A stretch of 64,000 nucleotides of DNA from CAZYMF01 sp964648215 (GTDB lineage: Bacteria > Desulfobacterota > Binatia > HRBIN30 > JACQVA1), in NCBI GenBank assembly GCA_964648215.1, contig CAZYMF010000002.1, positions 17,700 to 81,699 on the forward strand, given 5' to 3'. Numbering within the stretch: the stretch's first letter is position 1; each line of letters begins with the position of its first letter. The notes under the pieces were generated by a model. The model saw nothing but the letters and a program-made list of their open reading frames with translations, made no database searches and was not told the DNA's origin. Below are positions 8,202 through 18,600 of the stretch, piece by piece. Position numbers and translations under genes: made by a program.

Positions 8202-9320
8202 ATGCCTACTGCTGTAGACTGGAAGAAGCGAATCAGTCGCTTACTCACCGTCTCCCTGTCTGACCTGAATCCGTTCAAACGCGACGAGCACTACGTTGCC
8301 ATCGACATCGGCTCCAGCGTGGTCAAGCTGGTCGAGGTCCGTGCCGGCACCGGCCTGTTGCAGGTAACCGCCGCCGCAACGATGCCGGTGCCGGGCTCCG
8401 CCATCCAGAGCAACATGGTGAGCGACACGGCGGTGGTGGCTGAAGTCTTGCGGACGATGATCGAGACCCACGGGGTACGCGGCCACAAGGCGGTGACGGC
8501 CGTGCCGGGGCCAGCGGTGATCATCAAGCGCGTCACCTTGCCGGTCCAGAGCAGCCAGGAGCTGGAAAATACCATCCTCTTCGAGGCCGGCAACTTCATC
8601 CCCGAGGACCTGGAGAACGTCAACCTGGACTACCAGATCATCGATTATCTCGAGGACGGCAAGCGGATGGACGTGCTCCTTGTGGCCGCCAAGAAGGACA
8701 TCGTGAGCAGCTACGCCGAGGCGGTGCGCGCCGCCGGGCTCGTGCCGATCGTCATCGACGTCGACTACTTCGCGCTCGAGAACATGTTCGAGCTCAACTA
8801 CGACCCCACACCCGATCAGGTGATCGCCCTCGTCAATGTGGGTGCGCGCTACTCCTCGATCAACATCTTGAAGAACGGACAGTCGACCTTCACCGGAGAC
8901 GTGCCCGTCGGGGGACGCGACATCACCGATGCGCTGGTGCGTGATCTCGGTGTCGAGGCCGACGTGGCCGAACGATTGAAGGCCGGCGAAACCGTCGCCG
9001 ACGTCGATCCGGAGCAGGTCGCGGCGGCGATGGCGCCCGCGGCGGACACGCTGATCGAAGAAATCCATCACGCCCTCAGCTTCTTCTGGACGGCCGCGAC
9101 CGACGAGACGATCAACGAGGTCTATCTCAGCGGTGGCGCCGCGCGGATGCCGGACCTTGGTGAGCGGTTGAGTCAGCGCATCGAGGTGCCGGTGGCGATT
9201 GCCGATCCACTGGCGCGAGCAACGCTGGCGCCGGGCTTGAACGCCGCTCGCCTGCGCGAGCAGGCCCCCGAGTTTGCCGTGGCCATGGGGCTGGCCGTAC
9301 GTCGGCCGGAAGACAAATGA
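8202..9320 (+). CDS. pilM: Type IV pilus assembly ATPase-like protein PilM
   Basis: A 372-residue actin-fold (FtsA-like) cytoplasmic protein that binds the N-terminal tail of PilN and links the pilus motor to the alignment subcomplex. The phosphate-1 loop is visible as HYVAIDIGSSVVKLVEV, with the later conserved LVNVGARYSSINIL and VYLSGGAARMPDL segments. ATG 8202 has a purine-rich GAGGGGGG site upstream. It is the first gene of pilMNOPQ and overlaps pilN by ATGA, so the stoichiometry of the two is probably set by coupled translation. Confidence 0.95.
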   Translation: MPTAVDWKKRISRLLTVSLSDLNPFKRDEHYVAIDIGSSVVKLVEVRAGTGLLQVTAAATMPVPGSAIQSNMVSDTAVVAEVLRTMIETHGVRGHKAVTAVPGPAVIIKRVTLPVQSSQELENTILFEAGNFIPEDLENVNLDYQIIDYLEDGKRMDVLLVAAKKDIVSSYAEAVRAAGLVPIVIDVDYFALENMFELNYDPTPDQVIALVNVGARYSSINILKNGQSTFTGDVPVGGRDITDALVRDLGVEADVAERLKAGETVADVDPEQVAAAMAPAADTLIEEIHHALSFFWTAATDETINEVYLSGGAARMPDLGERLSQRIEVPVAIADPLARATLAPGLNAARLREQAPEFAVAMGLAVRRPEDK

Positions 9321-9961
9321 TTCGCATCAATCTGCTTCCCCTCAAGGAAACACAGCGGGCGATCGGGCAGCGCCAGCAGATCTCGGTCGCTCTGCTGAGC
9401 CTGAGCGTAGCCTTGCTGATCATGGTCGTGCCGTACGTGATGCAGGGCCGTCAGCTGGCCCGTCTAAACGCTCAGAGCGACCAGTTACAGAAGGAGATCC
9501 AAAAGCTGACCGAGCAGACGCGCGAGGCTCGCGACCTCGACAAGAAGAAGCAGGAGCTGCAGGCCAAGCTGAAGGTGATCGAGGATCTCGATCGCAAGCG
9601 CATCGGACCCGTTCACGTCCTCGAGGCGCTGAGCAGTGCCGCACCGGAGAAGCTTTGGCTGGTGGACTTCAACGAGGTCAACGGCACCGCCACCTTGACC
9701 GGAATGGCGCTCGACAATCAGACGATCGCGTTGTTCATGCGCCAGCTCGGCCAGTCCCCTTACTTTGTCAACGTGGATCTGGTCGAAGCGACACAGGCGA
9801 CCTCGGGGCGTCGCGCTGCCGACTCCGCCACGGCAGGGTTCCAGCGGTTCATCATCAAGGCGGGCATCGACTACGTCGGGCGGGGCGGAAAGACCGATGA
9901 GAAGCCGCCGGCCAACGGCAAGTCAGGTGCGAAGGCGAAGGAGGCCGCGCGCCCGCACTAA
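9317..9961 (+). CDS. pilN: Type IV pilus inner-membrane protein PilN
   Basis: A 214-residue bitopic membrane protein. The conserved PilM-binding N-terminal tail MIRINLLP is intact, followed by one membrane segment (ISVALLSLSVALLIMVVPYV), a coiled coil of Lys/Glu-rich helix (QKEIQKLTEQTREARDL) and a periplasmic ferredoxin-like domain. The C-terminus ends in a Lys/Ala-rich tail after residue 190 that looks disordered. Forms a heterodimer with PilO in the family. Second gene of the operon. Confidence 0.93.
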   Translation: MIRINLLPLKETQRAIGQRQQISVALLSLSVALLIMVVPYVMQGRQLARLNAQSDQLQKEIQKLTEQTREARDLDKKKQELQAKLKVIEDLDRKRIGPVHVLEALSSAAPEKLWLVDFNEVNGTATLTGMALDNQTIALFMRQLGQSPYFVNVDLVEATQATSGRRAADSATAGFQRFIIKAGIDYVGRGGKTDEKPPANGKSGAKAKEAARPH

Positions 9962-9994
9962 CGGGACGCGCTGGATGGTGGAGACGGGATTTCG

Positions 9995-10615
9995 ATGAAC
10001 GCCTTGTTTGCTCAACTCTTGGAGTTGCCGGCGCGACAGCGCGTGCTGCTGCTGGTCGGTTCCGTCGGGTTGCTGTTCTTTCTGTACGCGTACTTTCTGT
10101 ACTGGCCGCGGGCCCAGGCGATCAGTGATCGGCAGGCTCACGTCGAGGAGATGACCCGGAACCGGGACCGGATGACGGCGGTGGTCGCGAACCTGGAAGG
10201 GGCGCGCAAAGCCGTCGCCGACCTCGACGCCTCCCTCAAACAGGCCGTCTCGGAGCTCCCGGATACGAAGGAGATCCCCGACCTTCTCAGCAGCATCTCC
10301 TCCGTCGGTCGCGAATCAGGCCTTGAAGTCGTTCAGTTCCGGCAAAAGCCGGAGCGACCCGCGGACTTTTACGCCGAGGTGCCGGTAGAGGTGGTGGTGC
10401 GGGGCACTTTCAACCAGATCGCCACGTTCTTCGACCGGGTCAGCCGCCTCACGCGCATCGTCAATGTCTCGGGGATCGGGATGAAGCTGCCGACGCACAT
10501 GGAACAGGATCCGGTAGTCCTGGATACGTCGTGTACGGTGACGACGTTCCGCTTCCTCGACGAGGCGGAACGCGAGCGGATCGCGAAGCAGCGCGAGAAG
10601 AAGGGCAAACGATGA
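9995..10615 (+). CDS. pilO: Type IV pilus inner-membrane protein PilO
   Basis: A 206-residue bitopic protein, partner of PilN. It shows a short cytoplasmic tail, a membrane segment (RVLLLLVGSVGLLFFLYAYF), a coiled coil and the periplasmic PilO domain with the typical LPDTKEIPDLLSSISSVG segment and VVRGTFNQIATFFDRVSRL. It starts 33 bases after pilN and overlaps pilP by ATGA. Role: alignment complex connecting the inner-membrane motor with the PilP-PilQ secretin. Confidence 0.93.
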   Translation: MNALFAQLLELPARQRVLLLVGSVGLLFFLYAYFLYWPRAQAISDRQAHVEEMTRNRDRMTAVVANLEGARKAVADLDASLKQAVSELPDTKEIPDLLSSISSVGRESGLEVVQFRQKPERPADFYAEVPVEVVVRGTFNQIATFFDRVSRLTRIVNVSGIGMKLPTHMEQDPVVLDTSCTVTTFRFLDEAERERIAKQREKKGKR

Positions 10616-11121
10616 GGCGCTGGGTGGTGGTCGCGATGATCGTGTCGCTGGCGGGAGCCGGTGCCGGCTGGGCACAACCAGCGCCAGCTCCGGCGACTCA
10701 TTCCGAATTCGAGCCGCAGGCGGGGATCAAGCCGAGGGCCGTCCCCGAGGCGCCGCCATATGACCCGAAAGGGAAGCGCGATCCATTTCGTCCCTTCATT
10801 CTGGATCTGCACGCGCAGCAGCCGCGCGAGCCGGGTACCCCGCTACAACGGTACGACATCGGTGAGTTGACGCTGGTGGCCGTGCTCTGGGAGGTGAGTC
10901 CGCCGCGGGCGATGGTCCAGGACAGCAGCGGCATGGGGTACATCATTACCGTGGGTACGCTGATCGGCCGCCGCGATGGAGTGGTCAAGGCGATCGAGCC
11001 GAATCGCGTCGTGGTGGAGGAGCGAGTGCTCGACTATTACGGCCAAGAGCAGACCGCTGATACGGTCATGGAACTCCCGAGCGATCGGGGGACCAAACAG
11101 CGGGGGCGGGAGCGACAATGA
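10612..11121 (+). CDS. pilP: Type IV pilus protein PilP
   Basis: A 169-residue periplasmic protein that bridges PilNO to the PilQ secretin. It has a signal peptide (VVVAMIVSLAGAGAGWAQ) but no lipobox cysteine, unlike the lipoprotein PilP of Pseudomonas and Neisseria. The mature part has a Pro-rich linker followed by the PilP core: YDPKGKRDPFRPF, the beta segment LTLVAVLWEVSPPRAMVQD and GYIITVGTLIGRRDGVVKAI. ATGA overlaps join it to both pilO and pilQ. Confidence 0.92.
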   Translation: MRRWVVVAMIVSLAGAGAGWAQPAPAPATHSEFEPQAGIKPRAVPEAPPYDPKGKRDPFRPFILDLHAQQPREPGTPLQRYDIGELTLVAVLWEVSPPRAMVQDSSGMGYIITVGTLIGRRDGVVKAIEPNRVVVEERVLDYYGQEQTADTVMELPSDRGTKQRGRERQ

Positions 11122-13271
11122 TGCGAGGGGTGTGTTGGACCAACGTCGTCTGGGTGGGTTGTCTCGTCGCCTTGGTGGGAGGCGCCGCCGGTTGCGCCCG
11201 TCCGAGCCCGGTCATCGAGGCCACTCAAACCTCTGAAGCAACCGCCGCAACGGAGGCGCCGCTGCGCTCTGAGGCGATTCCGGCGGCGGCCGCGCCGGCG
11301 GGCGCCGTCGTGGCCAAGGGAAAGCCGGGCGAAATGCTCTCCGTGAAGGAGATCAAGCTGATCGAGGACAACGGCCAACGCGGCATCTTCGCCAAGCTCA
11401 GCGCGCCTCCGACCAGCTTGAACCATTTCGTTTTGGAAAACCCGTCGCGCATCGTGGTGGACATCTCCGGGGCGGCGGTGTCGGTGCCCCGGGCCGAGCG
11501 CTTCGCGGTGAACGACGCCGTCGTCTCGCAGGTGCGCCTGGCCCAGCACGACCACAACCTGCGCATGACCATCGACCTTCACGGCAAGGCGGTCCCGGCC
11601 TTTACCGTGAACGACTTGAACGATACCGTGATCGCGTTTCTCGGCGAGCCGCAGGGCAATACCGAGCCGGTGCGTGAACAGATCGTCTACACGCAGCAGC
11701 CGCGGCGCGTCGAGGTGGCCCAGGCCGCGCCGCCGCGACCGATGCCCGCACCGGCAAAACCGCCACGAGCCGAGGTGGTGCGGGCCGCTGCGCCACCCAC
11801 GCGGGCGGCGCCGGTGGCGGCGAGGCGGGGCGACGAGCTCGGCTCGCTGCGCCATCGCAACTACGGCGGACCCCACGTTTCCCTGGACTTCAAAGATGCC
11901 GACGTGCACAACGTCCTGCGCCTGCTGGCCGAGGTCAGCAAGCTCAACATCGTTGCCACCGGCGACGTGAAGGGCAAGGTGACCCTGCGCCTGTTCGACG
12001 TCCCGTGGGAGCAGGCGCTCGACATCGTGCTGCAGGTGCTCGGCTTGGAGAGCGTGCAGGAGGGAAACGTCATCCGAATCTCCACCGTGGAGCGTCTACG
12101 CAAGGAGCGTGAGGAGTTGCACCGCGCGCAGGAGGCGGCGCGAGCCGTCGAGCCGTTGCGCGTGGAGTACATCCGGGTCAACTACGCCAAGGCGGCCAAG
12201 CTGGCCGAGGTCATCAGCGGTGCCAACCGGGCCGGCGGTGGCGCCGGGCGCGGAGGCAAGACGGCGGAGGGGATCCTCACGCCGCGCGGCAGCGTGCTGG
12301 TGGACGAGTTCACCAATACCCTGATCGTGCGCGACGTACAGCGCGGCATCGACAACGCCCGTGAGCTGGTGCGGCAGCTCGACGTGCAGACGCCGCAGAT
12401 TCTCATCGAATCGAGCATCGTCGAGGCGACCTCGGATTTCGCTCGCACGATGGGGATCCAGTGGGGCTACCGGGCCTCGGTCGGCCCGCAAACGGGCACG
12501 TCCACCGGCTTGAACTTCCCGGGTACCATCAACGCGGGTGGGTCGGGGTTGAACACGGGTAGCGGGGGTGTCCCGTTCATCGCCGATTTTCCGGCCGCGG
12601 GGAACTTCGCCCCGGGCGCCGGCAGCGCTCTCGATCTCGCGCTGGGATCGTTGAACGGAGCCAATGCTCTCGACGCTCGGCTCACCGCGCTGCAGGAAGA
12701 TGGCAAGGCCAAGATCGTCTCGCGCCCGCGCGTGGTGACGCTGAACAACGTCGCGGCGACGATCAAGAGTCTGACCATCCTGCGCGTGAAGTTGCCCAGC
12801 ACCGGCACGGTCATCAACACCGGTGCTGGCGGTGCCGCGGGATCGGCCAGCACGGCGACCGAAAAGATCGAGACCGGCATCATCCTCACGGTCACGCCGC
12901 AGGTGTCCTCGGATGGCTATATCCTGCTCGACATGTTCGCCAAGTCGAGCCAGGCGGACTTCACGCGAACCGTGGACCAGATCCCGACTGAAATCGCGCG
13001 CGAGGCCAACTCCCACATCCTCATCAAGGATGGGCAGACCGTCGTCCTCGGTGGCATCTACCGTGACCAGGTCAACGATCAGACCAACTCCATGCCCTTC
13101 CTCGGTCAGATCCCCGGGCTGGGTTGGCTGTTCAAGAACGTCAACAACACCGACCGTCGCGAGGATCTGCTTGTTTTCCTGACGCCGCGGATCCTGGGCG
13201 GAGTTCACCCGGGCCTGCCGAGCGCCGAGAATCTGTGGCTGCACCGCGAGGACAGCGGGGCGGGTTGGTAG
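11118..13271 (+). CDS. pilQ: Type IV pilus secretin PilQ
   Basis: A 717-residue outer-membrane secretin through which the pilus exits. The N-terminus is a lipoprotein-type signal ending VGGAAGC. The domain order is AMIN (about 72-170, peptidoglycan binding), a Pro/Ala linker, a short N0/STN domain (about 253-322), an N1-type domain with a glycine-rich insertion, and the secretin core with VVLGGIYRDQ and IPGLGWLFK near the end. Only one AMIN domain is seen. It is followed 34 bases later by aroK, an arrangement also known from gammaproteobacteria. Confidence 0.95.
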   Translation: MMRGVCWTNVVWVGCLVALVGGAAGCARPSPVIEATQTSEATAATEAPLRSEAIPAAAAPAGAVVAKGKPGEMLSVKEIKLIEDNGQRGIFAKLSAPPTSLNHFVLENPSRIVVDISGAAVSVPRAERFAVNDAVVSQVRLAQHDHNLRMTIDLHGKAVPAFTVNDLNDTVIAFLGEPQGNTEPVREQIVYTQQPRRVEVAQAAPPRPMPAPAKPPRAEVVRAAAPPTRAAPVAARRGDELGSLRHRNYGGPHVSLDFKDADVHNVLRLLAEVSKLNIVATGDVKGKVTLRLFDVPWEQALDIVLQVLGLESVQEGNVIRISTVERLRKEREELHRAQEAARAVEPLRVEYIRVNYAKAAKLAEVISGANRAGGGAGRGGKTAEGILTPRGSVLVDEFTNTLIVRDVQRGIDNARELVRQLDVQTPQILIESSIVEATSDFARTMGIQWGYRASVGPQTGTSTGLNFPGTINAGGSGLNTGSGGVPFIADFPAAGNFAPGAGSALDLALGSLNGANALDARLTALQEDGKAKIVSRPRVVTLNNVAATIKSLTILRVKLPSTGTVINTGAGGAAGSASTATEKIETGIILTVTPQVSSDGYILLDMFAKSSQADFTRTVDQIPTEIAREANSHILIKDGQTVVLGGIYRDQVNDQTNSMPFLGQIPGLGWLFKNVNNTDRREDLLVFLTPRILGGVHPGLPSAENLWLHREDSGAGW

Positions 13272-13305
13272 AGGCCCGAGTCGAGGAAGTGATGGCTGGC
13301 AACGG

Positions 13306-13854
13306 ATGGTCAAGGTGATCCTCACGGGCTTCATGGGCACGGGCAAGACGGCAGTGGGCCAACGCCTGGCACAACGCCTCGGCGGCGCGTTCGTCGACAC
13401 CGACGCGTTGATCGAGAGCGCCGAAGGCCAGACCATCGAGCGGCTCTTTGCCGAGCGCGGCGAGGCCTACTTCCGCGCCGCGGAGCGGCGCGCCGTCGAA
13501 GCGGCCGTGGCGATCGCCGGTGGCGTGATCGCCACCGGCGGCGGCGCCATCGTCGACGAAGAAAACTTCCGTCGCTTGCATGGGGCCGGGCCCATCGTCT
13601 GCTTGAGCGCGAGCCCCGAGGTGATCCTGACTCGCGTTCGCGCCGACGGGGTTGCGCGTCCGCTGCTTGCGGGTGCGGATCCCGCGGCCCGCCTGCGGAA
13701 GTTGCTGGCGCAACGCGCGGCCGCCTATGCCAAGGCGGACTTCAGCGTCGACACGTCGGCGATCGACATCGAGACGGTTGTGGAGCGGATCGTGGGCTTC
13801 CTGGCCTCTTGGCGACGGAGGGAGAGTGATATCCCCGGAAATTCAATGTCGTGA
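13306..13854 (+). CDS. aroK: Shikimate kinase
   Basis: A 182-residue enzyme that phosphorylates shikimate at the 3-hydroxyl with ATP, the fifth step toward chorismate. The Walker A is GFMGTGKT; the shikimate-binding residues are in FVDTD, RGEAYFR and VIATGGGAI, and the lid is in VARPLLAGADP. Start ATG 13306. Its end overlaps the likely start of aroB, so the two are co-translated. Transcribed with pilMNOPQ upstream. Confidence 0.95.
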   Translation: MVKVILTGFMGTGKTAVGQRLAQRLGGAFVDTDALIESAEGQTIERLFAERGEAYFRAAERRAVEAAVAIAGGVIATGGGAIVDEENFRRLHGAGPIVCLSASPEVILTRVRADGVARPLLAGADPAARLRKLLAQRAAAYAKADFSVDTSAIDIETVVERIVGFLASWRRRESDIPGNSMS

Positions 13855-14950
13855 GGCAACGCGGACCGTGGCCCCCGAAACCGTCACCGTCGCGCTGCCT
13901 GACCGATCCTATCCGATCGTCATCGGCGATAATTTGCTCGACAGCCTCGGCCAGCGGCTGGCTTCGATGCAGCTCGACGCCAGGGCGGCGGTGGTGACGA
14001 ATCCGATCGTACGCCAGCTCTATGGCTCGCTCGTGGTGGAGAGCCTGGCCCGTGCGGACTTTCAGCCTGTCGTGATCGAGATACCCGCGGGCGAGGAGCA
14101 CAAGAATTTCGCCTGGCTCACCTTTCTCTACGATCGGCTGCTGGAAGCGCGGCTCGAAAGGAACTCGGCCGTGATCGCGCTCGGCGGCGGAGTGATCGGT
14201 GACCTGGCGGGTTTTGCCGCGGCCACCTTCCTGCGTGGCGTACCCTTCGTCCAGATTCCGACGACGCTCCTTGCCCAGGTCGACTCCAGCGTCGGCGGCA
14301 AAACGGGGGTGAATCACCCGCAGGGGAAGAACCTGATCGGTGCCTTCTATCAGCCGCGCCTGGTCTTGGCGGACGTCGGCACGCTGCGGTCGCTGCCGCG
14401 CCGTGAATTCGTCGCGGGCCTCGCCGAAGTGATCAAGTACGGCGTGATTCTATCGCCAGACCTGTTCGACCTACTCGAGACAGAGCTGTCTCGTGTGCTG
14501 GCGTTGGATCCGGCGCCGCTCACCGAGGTCATCCGAATCTGCTGCTCGCTCAAGGCCATGGTCGTCGAAGACGACGAGCGCGAAACTGGTTGGCGCTCGA
14601 TCTTGAACTTCGGCCACACGATGGGCCATGCCGTGGAGAGTCTGACCGAGTACAAGCAATTTCTGCATGGCGAAGCCGTGGCGATCGGCATGGCGTTTGC
14701 TGCCCGTCTGTCGAGTGCGCGCGGACACTGCAGTGAAGAGACTGTTATGCGTATCATGCGGTTGCTGAAGCAGGCGGGACTTCCGGTGGAAATACCACCC
14801 GGGCTGACGGCAAAGCAGCTGGCCCTGGCGATCGAGGCTGACAAGAAAGTGTCGGGCGGCAAGATCAAGTTCGTTTGCATCAGCGAGATTGGTCGCACCG
14901 TTTTCGATCGGCTCGCGGCGAGCGAGATTGCGCAGATGACGACGCGGTGA
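13826..14950 (+). CDS. aroB: 3-dehydroquinate synthase
   Basis: The second shikimate-pathway enzyme, converting DAHP to 3-dehydroquinate with NAD+ and a divalent metal. Visible are ALGGGVIGDLAGFAA, IPTTLLAQVDSSVGGKTG, the metal-ligand segment AEVIKYG, LNFGHTMGHAVES and FLHGEAVAIGM. GTG 13826, with GGAGGG just before it, gives 374 residues; GTG 13868 would give 361, nearer the family average and starting at VAPETVTVALPDRSYPI. The choice is uncertain. It overlaps aroK in a different frame. Confidence 0.93.
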   Translation: MISPEIQCREATRTVAPETVTVALPDRSYPIVIGDNLLDSLGQRLASMQLDARAAVVTNPIVRQLYGSLVVESLARADFQPVVIEIPAGEEHKNFAWLTFLYDRLLEARLERNSAVIALGGGVIGDLAGFAAATFLRGVPFVQIPTTLLAQVDSSVGGKTGVNHPQGKNLIGAFYQPRLVLADVGTLRSLPRREFVAGLAEVIKYGVILSPDLFDLLETELSRVLALDPAPLTEVIRICCSLKAMVVEDDERETGWRSILNFGHTMGHAVESLTEYKQFLHGEAVAIGMAFAARLSSARGHCSEETVMRIMRLLKQAGLPVEIPPGLTAKQLALAIEADKKVSGGKIKFVCISEIGRTVFDRLAASEIAQMTTR

Positions 14951-14979
14951 AGCGCGCGGGACGAGAGTTGGAGGGGCTC

Positions 14980-15570
14980 ATGAGGTGGTTGTACACAATG
15001 GCGACAACGGCGCTGGTGGCGGCGCTGGTGGTGGGTTGCGGCAGCAGCGCAGGGGATCGGCTGACGTTGCAGTTCATCACCTTCCAGGACCCCCAGAATG
15101 GGCAGACGGACTCCATCAATGGTACTGCGGCGGAGGTGGATATCGTCCCGGACCAATGCACGGACGGTTCCTTCGAGCCCTTCGGCGAGACCCAGGCCAC
15201 GGCCGTCCTGATGAACAACGGCGGCTCGGACATCCAGTTGGACCAGGTCAAGATCAACACCAGCGCGGCAGGATCCGCCCCGGTGACGCGCAACATAACG
15301 AAATTGCTTCAGGGTGGACGCTGCTCGAACAACGCGTCTCAGCAATGCGCGGCGGATGCCGATTGCGGCGGCCTGGCGGGCGGCGGCACCTGTATGCATA
15401 GCGAAACCGACGTTACCTTTCTGCTGTTCGATTTGCAGACGAAGCTCCAGGTGTCTCCGGGCACTTTCGACATTCCGATTTCGTTCTCCGGCGTGGATGC
15501 CAGCGACAGCCGCTTCACCGTGCAGACGCACCTGACGGTGACTTTCGCGCATTTCGACAACTGCCCGTAA
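14980..15570 (+). CDS. Putative lipoprotein with Cys-rich insert
   Basis: A 196-residue exported protein with a lipoprotein signal ending ALVVGCGSS. After a beta-looking segment it has a cysteine-rich patch CSNNASQQCAADADC...GGTC, a pattern common in exported proteins of deltaproteobacterial genomes. The rest is predicted beta-sandwich-like (TFDIPISFSGVDAS). ATG 14980 has GAGGGG upstream. It is followed 43 bases later by the giant lipoprotein, with which it probably forms a pair. Function unknown. Confidence 0.7.
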   Translation: MRWLYTMATTALVAALVVGCGSSAGDRLTLQFITFQDPQNGQTDSINGTAAEVDIVPDQCTDGSFEPFGETQATAVLMNNGGSDIQLDQVKINTSAAGSAPVTRNITKLLQGGRCSNNASQQCAADADCGGLAGGGTCMHSETDVTFLLFDLQTKLQVSPGTFDIPISFSGVDASDSRFTVQTHLTVTFAHFDNCP

Positions 15571-15613
15571 CATGGATGCGCAAGGGATCCGCGGGAGTGG
15601 GGAGGGACTGCTA

Positions 15614-18600
15614 ATGATCCGAAGGATGGCGCGGACCGCGGGCCTGTTGCTGCTCGCGATATTGTTCACGGCCTGCGGCGGTGGCGGTGGCGGCGGCGGC
15701 GGAAGTGCCGCGAACCCGACCCCCCCGGTGCGCAATGAGATCACGGATCCGACCGGTCGTCTCACGCTGGCGATCGATTCGTTGGTCCTGTCCGTTCCGG
15801 ACGATCCGTCGACTCCTGTCGACGAAACCAAGACCAAGTTCACCGTCACCGTGCGCGATGGCAACGGGCGTCCGTTGTCCGGCCAGAACGTGCTGGTGAC
15901 GACCGCCGACGGTGGCGTGCAAGTCAGCTACGGCCAGAACCCGACCAACAGCAACGGCCAGGCAACGGGCACGTTGAACGCGACCTCGAACGTGTCGAGT
16001 GGCCTGGTGCGGGTCACCGCCTCGGTGCCGGAGCAGGGCCTTTCGGTCTTCATGAACGTTCGTGTGATCCTGCTGCCGCCAACGGCCACGCCCACGGCGC
16101 TTCCGGGGCAGGCGACGCCGACGCTCCAGCCCGGGGCTCCCACGCGCACGCCGCTGCCGGCCTCGCTGGTCCGCACCATCGTCATGGAGACCAGTCCGTT
16201 CACGGTGAGCTCGACCCTGGGCGGAACCCTCACGGTGACGGCCATTGCCTTCGACGAAAACAACCAGCCGGTGAACAACGTCGAGATTCTGTTCGACTTC
16301 TCGCCCAAGCAGGGGCTGCTGCGGCCGGCGACCAACGTCACGCGTACGATCGACGGCCAGGCCGGCGTGGCGCAAACGACGATTACCTACGACCCCAACA
16401 CCGCGACACCCGGAAAGGTGACGGTGAGCGCGGTCGCGGGCAGCGTGCAAGGCTCGATCACCTTCGACGTCGTTTCCGGCAACAATGCCAAGCCGGTCGC
16501 CACGCTGCTCCTGCAAAGCAGCTGCGCCAGCATTGGCACGGACAACGGCGGCCAGACGACGCTGAGTGCCATCGTCTTCGACGGCGACAACAATCCGATC
16601 AACGACGTCAACGTGCTCTTCCTCACGACCGTCGGCGAGGTCATTCCGCTGACCTCGCGAAGCACGACGGCGGGCAATCAGAACGGTGTGGCGCGGGCCA
16701 CGTTGACGATCCCTGCGGGGACGCCGGTTCTGGTCGACTCGACCGGGAAAATTGCTCCCTACACGATCTCGGCCCGTGCCGGTGGGGTGACCGGCAGTGT
16801 GCAGGTCTACGTCATCCCGGGCCGCAATAGCTGTTCGGGTGCCGGCGGCACGACCGAGCCGGGTGAGCCAGCGAGCATTACTCTCGGGGCCAGCCCGACG
16901 CGGGTGCGTGCCCGTGGATCAGGCGGTCGTGAGCTCTCGAACATCGCCGCCACGGTCTTCGACAACGGTGGCAACCGGCTGGAGGGCGTCGACGTCACGT
17001 TCTCGGTCGTGGCTCCCAGCGCCAGCGGCGCCGCGCTGGTGCCCAACAACCAGGGGGCTCTGACGCAAACGAGCGACGCGGCCGGCAACGCCCAGCTCCA
17101 GATGCGTTCCGGCACCGGACTCGGCACCGTGACTATCCAGGCCGAGGTCGTGGCCGATCCCAGCAAGGTCCCGGGAACCGAGCCGTGCCAGGCGTCCGTC
17201 AACCAGGGGAGTCAGTGCATCATCGCCACCCGGCCGCTGGTCACCGTGACCTCCGGAAATCCCGGGCGGGTCGCCCTGACGATCAACAACGTCTACATCG
17301 ACCTCAACGACGGTTCGCTGCTGACGACGGTGTCGGCGATCGTCACCGATGCGCAAGGGAACATCGTCGACGACGGCATTCCGGTCTTCTTCGAGGTCGT
17401 GGTCGACCCCAATGATCCGAGCGACCCGGGGCGCCGCATCGGCGTCCAGGGGTTCTCCAGCACCAACGAGGCGGCCCCCTGCGACACGACGCAGTTCAGC
17501 AGCCAGACGGGTCTTCCGGTGACGCCCGAGCCGGGCGACGCGATCACCTGTCTCAAGTTCCCGCCGAGTATGGCTGGGAGCAACATTCAACTGCGGGCTC
17601 AGTCGCAAGATGCCGAGACCACCGACACGCTGACGCTGCCCGGGAGCGTGCGCAACCTGCTCTTGTCGGTGCAGCCCAAGACCGCGGTGGTCACCGCAAC
17701 CGACTCCGCAACGGTTTTGGTTTCGGTCGATGCGTTTGATTCACTGGGGAACCCCGTGCGCAACGTCCAGATGCGCTTCCTCTCCGATACCGGGATCTTC
17801 GATGATGGTCCGATCGGCCTGACCGACGCCGACGGCCACGCGGCCGTGCCGTTGACGATCCCCGCCGGAACCAGCGCCGGGACGGTGTCGGTCCAAGCGC
17901 TGGGTGGTGGGACATTGGGCCTGAACACCACGTTTGACGTCACCAACCAGGGTGGCGGTGGTGGCCCCGCGGGTACGCCGCAGGCGATCGACTTCATCAG
18001 CGCCCAGCCGGCCACGATCGGCGTCAAAGGCTCCGGCTTTCCGCAGCAGTCGGTCGTTTCGTTCCGCGTGACGGACAGCCTGGGAACCCCGCTCAGCGGT
18101 GTCACCGTTCATTTCTCGATCACCGGGATCGGCGGCGAGACCATCACCCCGAGCGAGGACGCGACCGACGGCAACGGCATCGCGATGGTATCGATCACCA
18201 GTGGCACGCGTTCGGCTCCCGTGCGTATCACCGCCTCGGCCTCTCGCGACAACAGCGGGTCGGTCGATATCGTCACCCAATCCGACGCGGTCAGCGTCGT
18301 TGGGGCGCCGCCCACGTTCAACCGCTTCAGCCTGGCGGCGCAGTACCTCAATGTGGCCGGGCGGGTGACGTTCGGCCTCCAGGATTTGATCAGCGCCTTC
18401 CTCAACGACCGCTTCGGCAACCCGGTGCCGCCGGGAACCGCCGTGAGCTTCATCACCAACGGCGCCAGCGTCACCAACCCGCTACCGACCGATTCCTCGG
18501 GGCGCGCTAGCGGGACGTTGCTCACCGAGGGCAAGTTTGTCGGCCTGCCGCCGTCGGGCATCGTCACCGTGCTGGCTACGACGCGCGGCGAAGAGCCGTT